A stretch of DNA of 64,000 nt from contig NZ_DS483474.1 of NCBI RefSeq assembly GCF_000154285.1, positions 62,001 through 126,000 on the forward strand, written 5' to 3'. Made by a program: the position numbers and the translations under genes. Below, one piece after another: positions 24,211 to 33,046 of this stretch (position 1 is the stretch's first letter; every line of letters begins with the position of its first letter). Source of the DNA: Amedibacillus dolichus DSM 3991. GTDB taxonomy: Bacteria > Bacillota_I > Bacilli_A > Erysipelotrichales > Erysipelotrichaceae. The notes beneath the pieces are model-generated. The model searched no databases. It saw only the letters and a program-made list of their open reading frames with translations, and was not told the origin of the DNA.

Positions 24211-26127
24211 ATGTTGATCAAACGCCAAATCAGTATTTTATTGGAAATGTCTAATCAAGTTGGTGAATATTACAAAGCCAACCATTTTTCAGATAAATTT
24301 AATGTAAGCTTACGAACTGTCCAAAATGATTTAAAAGCTATCAAAGAAGAAACATTGATGTATAAAAACGATTTTATCATTGAGTCAAAAGTTCCTTTCG
24401 GGACACGAATTATCGTGATGCATAATGAAAAATTCAAACAATTCATCAACGATTTAAAATTGCAATCCGATGAATTCAATACAAATGATCGTGATGATCG
24501 CATCTATAAGCTTTTAAATTTCCTACTCGACCAAAGAAAAAGCATCTCGATTACAAAATGCGCTGATTATATCTTTGTATCAAAATCTACCTTAATGCTT
24601 GATTTAAAGGAATTAGAAACTATTATTTCCAAGTATTCCTTACGTCTGATTCAATCCAAAGGCTACCTTTGGATCGATGGCTTAGAAAGAGATAAACGAA
24701 TCTGTTTAATGGATAATAACTATGCGTATCTCTCTGTTTTGCCTACCAATTTGATCACCGGCTCCGAAACCGGACATATTTCCTTTATTCACAATCTGTT
24801 GATTAATGAGCTTTTACATAAGCAATATCCGATTTCCGATGTCGAATTTCAAAACTTAATACTTTGGTTAAATATCTCCATTCGCCGCATTGGTTCCTTT
24901 TTTTATCTCAATGAGGAGGATATCAATGACGATATTACACATTCTGTGGAAATTGAAATCGCAAGAAATATCTTTGAGCGTATTGAAACAAAATATCTGT
25001 TACGCGTACCGCAAACAGAAATCAATTTTTTGGCAATGTATATCAACAATCACTCCAACTTCCGCAATACAGATTATATCTCCGAAGATCTAAACGAGTT
25101 TATTTTGTATGCTTTGGAAAAAATCAAAGAATCCTATCCAACTGATTTTTTGCATGATGTAAATTTAAGAATGTCATTGGCACTTCACCTCGTTCCTCTC
25201 ATATCCCGTGCCAAAAACAACGTACAAATCAAAAATGAGATGTTGGATTATATCAAACAAAGTTTTCCTTATGCCTTTGACATAGCCACTTATTTTTCTT
25301 ATTTATTATCCGAACGCTATAACTGTTTGATAAAAGAAAGCGAAACTGCCTTTTTAGCAATATACTTTAACAAAAGCATCAATGATTATGCGGTATTAAA
25401 AGGAAACAAAAGATTATGTATCATTACCAATTTGAAACGTTCTGAATATTTTTTATTGGAACAGCTTCTTTACGATCAATTCAGAAAATATATCGCTGAT
25501 ATTACCTTTGTTTCCTCTCAAGAATTAGAAAAAATCGACTTAGATGCCTTTGATTTATTCTTCTCTACCGAAGATAACAAGGCTACCGAGGTTGGCTTAG
25601 CCACAAAACTTACCTTTTTCCCCGATGCTTCGGAACTACAAAAAATTAAAGTTCGCATCGAAGGATTTAAAAATGTCGAAGATATTATCCGTTTATTCGA
25701 TCCTCGTCTGTTTTTCCGTGCGGAAATCCCCGCTAAAGAAAAGGTACAAAAAAAGCTTGTCAAAACGGCTAGCCAATTGTATCAGATTGAAAATTTATAC
25801 GAAGAAATTGAACTTCGTGAAGAATTTGGAAGTACCTATTTCGGAAACGGAGTTGCGATTTTGCACCCCATGCACTTAATTACAAATGAGTCTTTCATCG
25901 GTGAAATTGTTTTAAAGAAGCCGATTCCATGGGATAATGATGGAAACTATGTAAATTTAGTATTCCTTGTATGCATACAAAAAAATAATCTAGAGGCCTT
26001 TCGTGCTTGGGATTATCTATCTCCTCTACTGTTTAATAACCAATTTAAACAAGAGGTATTAGAGGTAGAGAACTACGAACATTTTAAGCAAGTTCTTGAA
26101 GCAAACTTAAAATCCAATATTTTATAA
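24211..26127 (+). CDS. PRD-containing transcriptional regulator with EIIB-like and EIIA domains (BglG/MtlR type)
   Basis: 638 residues. Order of domains: N-terminal HTH (about 1-60, FNVSLRTVQNDLKAI), second helix-turn-helix (about 110-150, SKSTLMLDLKELETI), two PTS regulation domains (about 200-290, with ETEINFLAMYINNH; about 300-395, with ESETAFLAIYFN), an EIIB-like region (about 405-480) and a C-terminal EIIA type-2 domain whose phosphorylation-site region is FGNGVAILHPMHL (about 550). Phosphorylation of these domains couples activity to sugar transport. It diverges from the PTS operon at 16864-23601, which it likely activates. It begins a plus-strand operon with the epimerase. Confidence 0.88.
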   Translation: MLIKRQISILLEMSNQVGEYYKANHFSDKFNVSLRTVQNDLKAIKEETLMYKNDFIIESKVPFGTRIIVMHNEKFKQFINDLKLQSDEFNTNDRDDRIYKLLNFLLDQRKSISITKCADYIFVSKSTLMLDLKELETIISKYSLRLIQSKGYLWIDGLERDKRICLMDNNYAYLSVLPTNLITGSETGHISFIHNLLINELLHKQYPISDVEFQNLILWLNISIRRIGSFFYLNEEDINDDITHSVEIEIARNIFERIETKYLLRVPQTEINFLAMYINNHSNFRNTDYISEDLNEFILYALEKIKESYPTDFLHDVNLRMSLALHLVPLISRAKNNVQIKNEMLDYIKQSFPYAFDIATYFSYLLSERYNCLIKESETAFLAIYFNKSINDYAVLKGNKRLCIITNLKRSEYFLLEQLLYDQFRKYIADITFVSSQELEKIDLDAFDLFFSTEDNKATEVGLATKLTFFPDASELQKIKVRIEGFKNVEDIIRLFDPRLFFRAEIPAKEKVQKKLVKTASQLYQIENLYEEIELREEFGSTYFGNGVAILHPMHLITNESFIGEIVLKKPIPWDNDGNYVNLVFLVCIQKNNLEAFRAWDYLSPLLFNNQFKQEVLEVENYEHFKQVLEANLKSNIL

Positions 26128-26147
26128 ACGATAGAAGGTATAAGACG

Positions 26148-26849
26148 ATGAACAATGAACCTACATTTCTATACAATGCTTCCGTTTCCTGTATGCATTT
26201 AGGACATATCGAAAAATCTATTCAAGAATTAAATGTTTCTGAAATCAACGGACTGCATTATGATGTCGTTGATGGTATTTTTAACGATTGCTTCATCTTC
26301 GGAGATAAAATTCTTCAAGTCATCAGCGAGTATACAAAGCTTCCTATCTTAGTCCATCTGGCATGTGAAAACCCTTTTCCTTACTTGAAACCCATGATTC
26401 GAAGTGGTGCTAGCGAAATCGCTATTCATTATGAAGCAACTGTCGATTGTATGGAGACCCTTAATATCATCAAACAATTAGGAGCTTGTGCAGTTCTGGC
26501 ATTCAAATGTGATACCTCCCCACCAAAAGATTTTCTATCCCTTGCCAAGGTCGCAGATAAAATACTTAAATTAACGGTAAATCCTGGATATGCCGGTCAG
26601 ACAATTCATCTAGATGCTTTAGAACATGTTAGACAAATGCGTGAACTGTTAAACCAAGCAAAGATTTATCGTAGGATCGAAGTTGATGGAAATATCAACC
26701 AAACTACGATCAACCGCTGTATAGAAGCCGGTGCGGATACATTCACATTGGGCTCCTCGGGATTATTTCTTCAAGAAGATACTTTACAAAACAATTTAAA
26801 ACATATAAAAAATATCGGAGGTAACTTTCATGGCAATATCATTAAATAA
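26148..26849 (+). CDS. Ribulose-phosphate 3-epimerase family protein
   Basis: 233 residues, TIM barrel. Metal and catalytic residues of the family are present: HYDVVDG (about residue 38, His and Asp), LVHLACEN (about 68), NPGYAGQ (about 146) and EVDGNI (about 180). The usual HLM methionine is replaced by Ala. Epimerisation of a pentulose or hexulose phosphate is expected; allulose-6-phosphate epimerases belong here too. It follows the PRD regulator by 20 nt, so it probably serves the PTS pathway rather than being the housekeeping Rpe. Confidence 0.82.
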   Translation: MNNEPTFLYNASVSCMHLGHIEKSIQELNVSEINGLHYDVVDGIFNDCFIFGDKILQVISEYTKLPILVHLACENPFPYLKPMIRSGASEIAIHYEATVDCMETLNIIKQLGACAVLAFKCDTSPPKDFLSLAKVADKILKLTVNPGYAGQTIHLDALEHVRQMRELLNQAKIYRRIEVDGNINQTTINRCIEAGADTFTLGSSGLFLQEDTLQNNLKHIKNIGGNFHGNIIK

Positions 26850-27261
26850 CGAAAGTATGGACAATGCTTTAAAACCGATTACTGATGCGAATGAAACCAT
26901 TCTTGCGAAAACATGGGGAACCATCAATTACACTCCTAAGCTTAACAGCTACCGTGTAGATTCCTCTAAATCATCAATCGGTTTTCAAAATATATATGCC
27001 TATGTTGCTTTAAGTAATACCCATATAAAAATTATTACCTTACATTCTTTAGATACCACGCGAACAACCGGTCTTTTTAATATTCCTCTATCCGATATTA
27101 CAGCTTCAAAGATTCATAAAGGTATTTTAAAAAGTCATTTACAGTTAGAATTCAATCAAGAAAAAATAAAAATCTTATGGTTAAATTCTTCTACAATCAG
27201 TGAATTTAAAAATCAAAAAAGCAATGTCGAAGCCTTTTGTGATTTCTTTCATCATGTATAA
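26830..27261 (+). CDS. Small protein of unknown function, possibly PH-like
   Basis: 143 residues, no family I recognise with confidence. A predominantly beta pattern (GFQNIYAYVALSNTHIKIIT, then FNIPLSDITASKI and LQLEFNQEKIKILWL) ending in a single C-terminal helix (NVEAFCDFFHHV) suggests a pleckstrin-homology-like fold. No signal peptide or membrane segment. The ATG at 26830 has ATCGGAGGTAACTTTC before it and overlaps the epimerase gene by 20 nt, so the two are co-translated. Last gene of the regulator operon. Confidence 0.65.
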   Translation: MAISLNNESMDNALKPITDANETILAKTWGTINYTPKLNSYRVDSSKSSIGFQNIYAYVALSNTHIKIITLHSLDTTRTTGLFNIPLSDITASKIHKGILKSHLQLEFNQEKIKILWLNSSTISEFKNQKSNVEAFCDFFHHV

Positions 27262-27301
27262 ATAGAATCATATGTCAATCTTACATATTTAAGCTTATCA
27301 A

Positions 27302-27376
27302 AAAAACCAGATCACCACACCTAGGATATATAAAAATTCAATCTCCCTATCTGTGTGTTATCCGGTTTTCTTTTTA
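27302..27376. terminator. Terminator between convergent genes
   Basis: AAAACCAGATCACCACAC (27302-27320 region) pairs imperfectly with GTGTGTTATCCGGTTTT (27354-27370), followed by CTTTTTATT. It serves the plus-strand operon and, on the other strand, the end of ispE. Confidence 0.55.
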
Positions 27377-28216
27377 TTCCTTCACTATTTTGGTCTTCGC
27401 AACAAAATAGCCTTTGGCTTTCATTTTCTCTGCTTGTGTATTCAATAACGCTTGATTTCTAGTCAAGGCAAACACCGTACTCCCACTTCCGGACATTAAA
27501 ACAACCTCAAACCCCGCCTCACTTAATTCCGTTTTAATCTTGGCAATATCCGAAACAAGCTGAAAGGCACTGTATTCCAATGAATTTCCCATACAATGCG
27601 CTAATTCTTCAAAGCGATCCTCCTCCAAGCACTTACGCACCGCCATACTGCTTGGGTGAGCACACTTAGAAAAGTCCAGCATCGAAAACGCCTGTTGTGT
27701 CGATACTCCCATCGGTGGTTTAACAAGCAAAATATCAAAATCACAATGAACATCAAACGGTGTAATATATTCACCAATTCCTTGCACAACTGCACTTTTT
27801 GCCATAACACAAAATGGTACATCGGCACCGACCCGCTTGCTCAGCATTGCCAGTTCCTCTATCGGTACATCTAATTTACACAATTCCCGAATACCTCGCA
27901 TCACCGCTGCTCCATCACTGCTTCCCCCTGCCAAACCGGCTTGAGCGGGAATATTTTTTTCCACATGAATATGGAATTTTTGATCCAAATGATATACTTC
28001 ACGCATCAATGTAGCTGCCTTAACAACCGTATTGCTGCTATCCATAGCAAGTCCTTCCACATTGCATGTAAAACGATCTTCCGTTGCCAATTCGATATTC
28101 ACGAGATCGTAAAGATCGATCGGTACCATGATCATATCAAGCTCATGATAACCGTCTTTGCGCTTTCCCTTTACATCTAAGGAAAGATTGATTTTCGCAT
28201 ACGCCTTAAGCTTCAT
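27374..28216 (-). CDS. ispE: 4-diphosphocytidyl-2-C-methyl-D-erythritol kinase
   Basis: 280 residues, GHMP kinase of the non-mevalonate isoprenoid pathway; phosphorylates CDP-methylerythritol. Motifs: AYAKINLSLDVKGKRKDGYH at the N-terminus, the ATP loop IPAQAGLAGGSSDGAAVMRG (about residues 90-110) and the C-terminal MSGSGSTVFAL (about 245). Length is normal. The gene overlaps rsmA by 11 nt and belongs to the rnmV-rsmA-ispE operon conserved in Bacillota. Confidence 0.95.
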   Translation of the reverse strand: MKLKAYAKINLSLDVKGKRKDGYHELDMIMVPIDLYDLVNIELATEDRFTCNVEGLAMDSSNTVVKAATLMREVYHLDQKFHIHVEKNIPAQAGLAGGSSDGAAVMRGIRELCKLDVPIEELAMLSKRVGADVPFCVMAKSAVVQGIGEYITPFDVHCDFDILLVKPPMGVSTQQAFSMLDFSKCAHPSSMAVRKCLEEDRFEELAHCMGNSLEYSAFQLVSDIAKIKTELSEAGFEVVLMSGSGSTVFALTRNQALLNTQAEKMKAKGYFVAKTKIVKE

Positions 28217-29063
28217 TACGCATCACCTCATACAATACCAAAAACTCAGCTAAGCTAACACTTTCTCCACGCCGCTTCGGATCGATATTTGCCTGTTCCA
28301 GCAATGCCATTGCTTTGGCTTTATCTTGCAGATATTCTCCAAAATTATTTAACATCGTCTTTCTTCGTTGCTTAAAACAAGCCTTAACCATCTCGAAAAA
28401 GACTTCTTCCTCAATATTTTCATTACGCTGTTTAAAGCGAAACTGCAAAACCGCACTATCGACATTGGGCTTTGGCATAAATACATTTTTAGGAACCTTC
28501 ATCACAGGCGATACCTCACAGCGATACTGTGTGATAACACTAAGCGCATTATAATCCTTCGTATTCACTTTCGCATAGAAGCGATCTGCGACTTCCTTTT
28601 GCATCATCACCGTAATCGAAGATATGTTAGCTTCCGCCTCAAAGATTTTAAACAAAATCGGTGTGGTAATATAATACGGAAGATTAGCCGCCACTACAAC
28701 CTCATAGCCCTCTTGACGATATTTTTCCACCCAAGCGTTTAAATCAATCGTTAAAAAATCCTGTAAAACAATTTCAAAATTATCATATTCCTGTAAGGTA
28801 TCTTTCAACACCTCCGGTAATCTCTCATCAATTTCAAAGGATACCACCTTTTGGGCATATTCACAAAGATATTGCGTAAGTGCTCCGATGCCCGGTCCGA
28901 TTTCAAATGCAACACACTTCTTTTCGCCAATCGCACTGCGTGCAATCTTTTCCACTACGCTTGGTTCAATCAAAAAGTTTTGTCCATAGTTCTTTTTCGC
29001 AAATACATCATGCTTAGCGAGTATCTCTTTTGTTCTGCTTGGGGTTGCGATTGGTTTTATCAT
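28206..29063 (-). CDS. rsmA: 16S rRNA dimethyladenosine transferase
   Basis: 285 residues. Dimethylates two adjacent adenosines in helix 45 of 16S rRNA. Motifs: KKNYGQNFLIEPSVVEKI (about 22-40), the SAM loop FEIGPGIGALTQYL (about 54), and the catalytic NLPYYITTPI (about 125). MPKPNVDSAVLQF is a family hallmark as well. Its ATG overlaps the rnmV stop as ATGA, so the two are coupled. Confidence 0.96.
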   Translation of the reverse strand: MIKPIATPSRTKEILAKHDVFAKKNYGQNFLIEPSVVEKIARSAIGEKKCVAFEIGPGIGALTQYLCEYAQKVVSFEIDERLPEVLKDTLQEYDNFEIVLQDFLTIDLNAWVEKYRQEGYEVVVAANLPYYITTPILFKIFEAEANISSITVMMQKEVADRFYAKVNTKDYNALSVITQYRCEVSPVMKVPKNVFMPKPNVDSAVLQFRFKQRNENIEEEVFFEMVKACFKQRRKTMLNNFGEYLQDKAKAMALLEQANIDPKRRGESVSLAEFLVLYEVMRNEA

Positions 29064-29599
29064 GCTTCTGTTCCTTTCAAAATACGTAATACATCTTCCT
29101 TGGTATAACCGATCATATTTAAACGCTTATACAGTGTTTTGGCATTGGGCTTACCTAAATATAATATTCTTCCTATTTCCTCACGATGCTTCGCCGCCTC
29201 TTTTCCTCCGACTAAGCCAAGATCTATAAATTCCTCATAGGATAAGCTTTCCTTTACTTCTTCATCATAAGTCATCAAATGCTTTAAAGCATCTAGAATA
29301 TCCTCTTTTTTCGCATGCTCAACGCCTACCTTTTTGGTGGTCTTTGCCTTTCCCTTTTCAATAAAAGCATTCTTACAGCCGGGAATAAATTGATTGATCT
29401 TACGACGTATCATTTCTCCCGGATAATCCGGATCGGTAAAAATAATAACGCCTCTTGTTTCTTGCATTTCACGAATCTGACATAGCGTTTCTTGCGAAAG
29501 CGCACTGCCATGTGTTTCAATCGTATCACATTCCACATAGCTTTGTAAGACGTTCGTATCGTTTTTTCCCTCTACAACAATGACTTCTTTTATTTTCAT
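29060..29599 (-). CDS. rnmV: Ribonuclease M5
   Basis: 179 residues from ATG 29599; a longer in-frame start at 29623 is possible but the family begins MKIKEVIVVEG. Toprim nuclease that matures 5S rRNA precursor. Motifs: VVEGKNDTNVL near the start (catalytic Glu) and FTDPDYPGEMIRRKI (DxD, about residue 60), with a C-terminal domain typical of RnmV. Its upstream region is interrupted by the IS element, whose end lies only about 45 bp before the start, so the native promoter may have been displaced. Confidence 0.94.
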   Translation of the reverse strand: MKIKEVIVVEGKNDTNVLQSYVECDTIETHGSALSQETLCQIREMQETRGVIIFTDPDYPGEMIRRKINQFIPGCKNAFIEKGKAKTTKKVGVEHAKKEDILDALKHLMTYDEEVKESLSYEEFIDLGLVGGKEAAKHREEIGRILYLGKPNAKTLYKRLNMIGYTKEDVLRILKGTEA

Positions 29600-29643
29600 T
29601 TTCACACCACATTTCATATACATTTTACAGGAAATCGCTTAAA

Positions 29644-29800
29644 GTCAACTACCCATCACCTGAAGGTAATGGGCTTGTAACTGCCCAGTCGTACCAACGA
29701 TTTGCATCTCCGACCTTTGTTATTCTACAAACATCACTGTTCATAGTGGCGTTACATCATAGGGTGGTTGACAGCACCCTTTGCCGTAGAGTTTACTCTA
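29644..29800 (-). ncRNA. Predicted TnpB-associated omega RNA (right-end RNA)
   Basis: The stretch after the tnpB stop to the right end is 150 nt without coding potential. It contains GAATAACAAAGGTCGGAG, then a CCCAT...ATGGG hairpin and GTTGAC, the typical 3' sequence of RNAs that guide TnpB of this class. The sequence just beyond the end, on this strand TTTAAGCGATTTCCTG, would be the guide. Assigned by position and resemblance, not by expression. Confidence 0.6.
29652..29673. repeat. Right-end hairpin of the IS element
   Basis: CCCATCACC (29652-29660), loop TGAA, GGTAATGGG (29665-29673): a 9-bp stem with one C/A mismatch. Subterminal hairpins like this are recognised by TnpA in the IS200/IS605 family and here are also part of the predicted guide RNA. 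Confidence 0.7.
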
Positions 29801-30932
29801 CAACAACTGTATTTGGTACTTGACTATCCACTAGATAATTGATTCCCATTCGATACAGATTCATTGCTCCAATACGGTCATCATTTGATTGATACCCACA
29901 ATTCTTACAAGTAAACAAATGTTTCTTTTTATTTCGATTTGCTTTTTCAATATGTCCACAAACAGGACAACATTGACTTGTATAGTGAGGGTCAACTTTG
30001 ATAACTGTTGACTGATTTTGTTTTGCTTTATAAATAAGTTTTTGTTCAAGGTCGTAAAAAGACCACGATACAGATACATATCTATCTTTCATGCGTACTC
30101 GTTCCGTAGCATTACGGACACCAGATAAATCCTCAAGTACAAAAAGGGTATGCTTTGGGTTCTTTTCAACAAGTGCCTTTGATACCTGATGGTTAATATC
30201 CTGCATCCAACGGTTTTCTCGTTGATCAATTGCTTTAATTCTTCGTCTTGAAGACGATGTATGTCGCATCTGCAACTCTTTGCGAAGTTTAGAATAATTC
30301 GCTCTCTTTTGTTTTATTTCTTTGCCACGAACAAACTTTGACTTATATTTACTGTCATAAGTTGCAACAACAAAGTTGATTCCTCTGTCTATACCGACAA
30401 CATTACATATATCCGAAAGTGATGTTTCTTCAACATCGTAAGTCACAGGAATATGCAGATAATACTTACCATGTTTATTTACAAGTTTAGCTGTTCCAAA
30501 CTTATAGATAGTATGGTCAAAGTATTTATCCATACCTTGAGCGAAATATGATAGTTTCACACGACCATATAATGTATTTACTGAAAAACAATTCTGTGTA
30601 AGAGAATAATCTCGATTCCAGACAAGGTCATACTGAGGCTTTTTAAAACATGGTTTGATCCATTCTTTCTGATTTTCAAGAATTGTCTTATATCTAGCGA
30701 TAACAGCCTTAAAAACAGATTGTGTCATTTGTGATTTTAAGCCAAATCTTTCTCGAATCGTAGAATATAACGCTTTATTAAGGGAAAATTGTTTAAGGTC
30801 ATGTGTCTGGGATACATAATTAGAAACATAATTACAAGCATCACGATACGCAAACATTGTATTGTCTAACAATGTTTTCTCATCATCGGAAACAGATATT
30901 TGTATTTTTGCTGTAACTGTCATTTGTCCCAT
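29793..30932 (-). CDS. tnpB: RNA-guided nuclease TnpB of IS605 family
   Basis: 379 residues, full length. The RuvC-like triad is intact: Asp182 in VVGIDRGINF, Glu267 in FVLEDLSG, Asp352 in QSNDDRIGAMNL. A four-cysteine zinc ribbon lies between (CCPVCGH about 321-327 and CKNCGY about 342-347). The start ATG has AAAGGAG at 7 nt. TnpB proteins are guided by an RNA from the element's right end and cut DNA at the empty donor site. With no gaps or missing residues it appears functional although its TnpA partner is destroyed. Confidence 0.95.
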   Translation of the reverse strand: MGQMTVTAKIQISVSDDEKTLLDNTMFAYRDACNYVSNYVSQTHDLKQFSLNKALYSTIRERFGLKSQMTQSVFKAVIARYKTILENQKEWIKPCFKKPQYDLVWNRDYSLTQNCFSVNTLYGRVKLSYFAQGMDKYFDHTIYKFGTAKLVNKHGKYYLHIPVTYDVEETSLSDICNVVGIDRGINFVVATYDSKYKSKFVRGKEIKQKRANYSKLRKELQMRHTSSSRRRIKAIDQRENRWMQDINHQVSKALVEKNPKHTLFVLEDLSGVRNATERVRMKDRYVSVSWSFYDLEQKLIYKAKQNQSTVIKVDPHYTSQCCPVCGHIEKANRNKKKHLFTCKNCGYQSNDDRIGAMNLYRMGINYLVDSQVPNTVVVE

Positions 30933-30999
30933 AAGCGTACTCCTTTCATTGATATTTCACTATCTAAATTATATAATTTTAATTAGTGAGATTCAAGTA

Positions 31000-31086
31000 A
31001 GTAGGAATTCAGATGGTTATTTTGCTTATAGCATCGGAGAAGTATCATCCGCTACCATACAAAGATATATCGAATCACAAGGATAG
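31000..31086 (+). pseudogene. 3' remnant of tnpA (Y1 transposase)
   Basis: The frame ending at TAG 31084-31086 reads SDGYFAYSIGEVSSATIQRY then IESQG, closely resembling the end of IS200/IS605 TnpA proteins (GYF-S-x-G ... I--YI--Q). The catalytic HUH and tyrosine portions upstream are missing. The stop is three bases from the left-end hairpin, the normal TnpA arrangement, so this is an internal deletion of the element. Confidence 0.75.
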
Positions 31087-31088
31087 GT

Positions 31089-31110
31089 CCCACCACCCAA
31101 AGGAAGTGGG
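31089..31110. repeat. Left-end hairpin of the IS element
   Basis: CCCAC (31089-31093) pairs with GTGGG (31106-31110), with additional short pairing inside. It resembles the right-end hairpin at 29652-29673 and directly follows the tnpA remnant. Confidence 0.65.
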
Positions 31111-31238
31111 TTTCCGCAACCTAAAAAATTTATGAAAAGTAACAATCCATTCTCTTAATGCTTTCTTTCCGATGTTAATTTTCGTTGCTTGGAAAAAATC
31201 ATAATGAATTTTATAATAACGGAAACGAGGTGTTTTTA

Positions 31239-32126
31239 ATGCTAAATGAAAATATACGTAAATATCGTAAAGAATGTGGATTAAGTCAAGAGGAAATGGC
31301 AGTAAAGCTGCATGTCGTACGACAAACCATATCAAAATGGGAAACAAATCTATCCGTTCCCGATGCGGATATGTTGGTTGAAATTGCCAAGCTGTTACAA
31401 GTTTCCGTAGAACAGCTGTTGGATTACAGTGGAAAGGATAGCCTATCGGTTGATACAGAATTAGCACGCTTAAATGAAGAATTGGCCAAGCATATTAAGG
31501 AGGAACGCAGGTTACAGCTTTATCATCAAAAACGCAACCTGATTTTATATCTTCTTATTGCCTCTCTTACCATTGCTCTTGTCGTTAAAAATACCTTCTT
31601 GTCTATCGGTTTGATCTTACTTTGTGTTTTAGCAAGCCTTTGGGTTTTATATCGCAATTTAGCACTCTTAGCATCACAAACCTCCTCTCCCTCTAAGCAA
31701 CAGTTCCACGCCTTAAAGCTGTCCTTGCTTTTTTCACTTTGTTTGATCCTTTTTATCGTTGGCTTTGTATGCTTGGAAAAGCTAGGCATGGTAGGAGAAG
31801 AAAGTGAGTTTTGCTTTGCGGTAGGTATCGTTATAGTCGTGATGCTGTTTTTAGGCCATATCAGTCCGAAACTGCCTTACACCCGCTTTGTCGGTCTGCG
31901 TCTGCCATGGACCGTTTGTGATGAAGAAACTTGGTATTTCGCTCATCGTATCATTGCCTTGATCACAGTTCCTTCTATTATGTTAATGATAGTAGGACTT
32001 CTTATGTTTGCGGATAAAGAAAAGGTTTTGCTTATCAGCATGTTTTCATGGATCATCATTCCAAGCGTAGTATCCCTTATATTTTATCTTCGTAAATATA
32101 AGATTCCTTCCAAATGGAACAAATAA
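31239..32126 (+). CDS. XRE-family HTH protein with membrane domain
   Basis: 295 residues, starting at ATG 31239 (AACGAGGTGTTTTTA). HTH of the XRE type occupies residues 1-65 (CGLSQEEMAVKLHVVRQTIS then KWE). About six hydrophobic segments follow from residue 100, the last in the C-terminal 60 residues. Such proteins are presumed membrane-linked sensors; the ligand is unknown. The left end of the IS element lies 110 bp upstream, so its promoter region may have been altered. No partner gene is adjacent. Confidence 0.8.
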   Translation: MLNENIRKYRKECGLSQEEMAVKLHVVRQTISKWETNLSVPDADMLVEIAKLLQVSVEQLLDYSGKDSLSVDTELARLNEELAKHIKEERRLQLYHQKRNLILYLLIASLTIALVVKNTFLSIGLILLCVLASLWVLYRNLALLASQTSSPSKQQFHALKLSLLFSLCLILFIVGFVCLEKLGMVGEESEFCFAVGIVIVVMLFLGHISPKLPYTRFVGLRLPWTVCDEETWYFAHRIIALITVPSIMLMIVGLLMFADKEKVLLISMFSWIIIPSVVSLIFYLRKYKIPSKWNK

Positions 32127-32152
32127 GATATATTTATAAAAAAGATATGCCC

Positions 32153-32884
32153 TTAAAGAGCACACCCTTGTCCATTATTCCCACCATAACGTATAAGTTC
32201 TGCATTGGCAGTGGATACATAGATACGTTGTAAAGGATTAGCGGATTGTAAACCAATATATAAATCGAAATGATTTCCTTGAATAGCACCTCCGCGATCC
32301 ATCACCATTGCATAAAAGGGCTGTTCTACCTTAATTCCGGCACCGCTTAAGCCATGATTACTGATTTTAAAAATCGAACACATCGGTATGCTTGGATCAG
32401 CGGCGATAATATAGTAACCTCCATATTGAATGCCCGCTTTCCACTCCCCATTTGGCTGCATAACACCCAATGAAGCATCTAAGGCTATCCCCATTGCCGT
32501 ACCTCCTCGCCCATTATACGATTGACAACCAACACAATCTATCCCATAAGTAGTAATACTCGCCGGTATGGTTCGTTTTTGACGCTCTGCTTCTTGCTGT
32601 GCTTGTATTTCCTTTAAGAAGCTGAGCGTTATTTTTTTTATTCCGGAGTTTATTACCAGCTTATCGAATACCCTATGAATATGTTTTAACACTCGATTGT
32701 TTTTTATCGGCGAATTATGTACTTGAAAAAGGTCTTTTGGCAAGCGGCTGTTTTCATCTGTGATGTGCATAACCATTGCAGCCTGTTGTTTACCGAAAAC
32801 ATCATCATATATATATTCACTGTATCCATTGCAAAACAAAGTAAGGCTACAAACAACTCCAAAGAGCATTCGCTTTCGTTTCAT
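32153..32884 (-). CDS. Secreted 3D-domain protein
   Basis: 243 residues. An N-terminal signal sequence (RMLFGVVCSLTLFCNG) is followed by a poorly conserved stretch and a C-terminal 3D domain: YYIIAADPSIPMCSIFKIS (about 160) and the diagnostic acidic motif VMDRGGAIQGNHFDLYIG (about 200), three conserved Asp. 3D domains occur in cell-wall lytic enzymes of the Rpf/YabE/MltA group. Two cysteines in CVGCQSYNGRG may form a disulfide. Monocistronic. Confidence 0.78.
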   Translation of the reverse strand: MKRKRMLFGVVCSLTLFCNGYSEYIYDDVFGKQQAAMVMHITDENSRLPKDLFQVHNSPIKNNRVLKHIHRVFDKLVINSGIKKITLSFLKEIQAQQEAERQKRTIPASITTYGIDCVGCQSYNGRGGTAMGIALDASLGVMQPNGEWKAGIQYGGYYIIAADPSIPMCSIFKISNHGLSGAGIKVEQPFYAMVMDRGGAIQGNHFDLYIGLQSANPLQRIYVSTANAELIRYGGNNGQGCAL

Positions 32885-32983
32885 TGTTTCCTCCTTTAGG
32901 ATACATCTTACAATATATCCCTAATTACTATTTATTTTCTTAGTTATTGCTAATATTCCCTAATTTCAAATATTCATACATGT

Positions 32984-33018
32984 TAAAAGTAAAAACTCCC
33001 TCGCTAAGAGCGAAGGAG
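32984..33018 (-). terminator. Terminator of the envelope locus
   Basis: On the minus strand CTCCTTCGCT-CTT-AGCGAGGGAG (10-bp stem, one G/T-type wobble) is followed by TTTTTACTTTT. It lies 29 bp after the thioredoxin-like gene. Confidence 0.85.
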
Positions 33019-33046
33019 CAAACTATGAACCACGATTAAATATATT

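Larger units (their letters stand above)
29644..31125 (-). mobile_element. IS200/IS605-type element with intact tnpB and truncated tnpA
   Basis: The element has no terminal inverted repeats but carries end hairpins at 29652-29673 and 31089-31110. It encodes an intact TnpB on the minus strand and only the last about 28 codons of a Y1 TnpA on the plus strand, in divergent arrangement. Boundaries are approximate: the right end is taken at the GTTGAC (complement of 29644-29649) that usually closes such elements, the left end near 31110-31125. It sits between rnmV and an XRE-type regulator gene. Confidence 0.8.
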
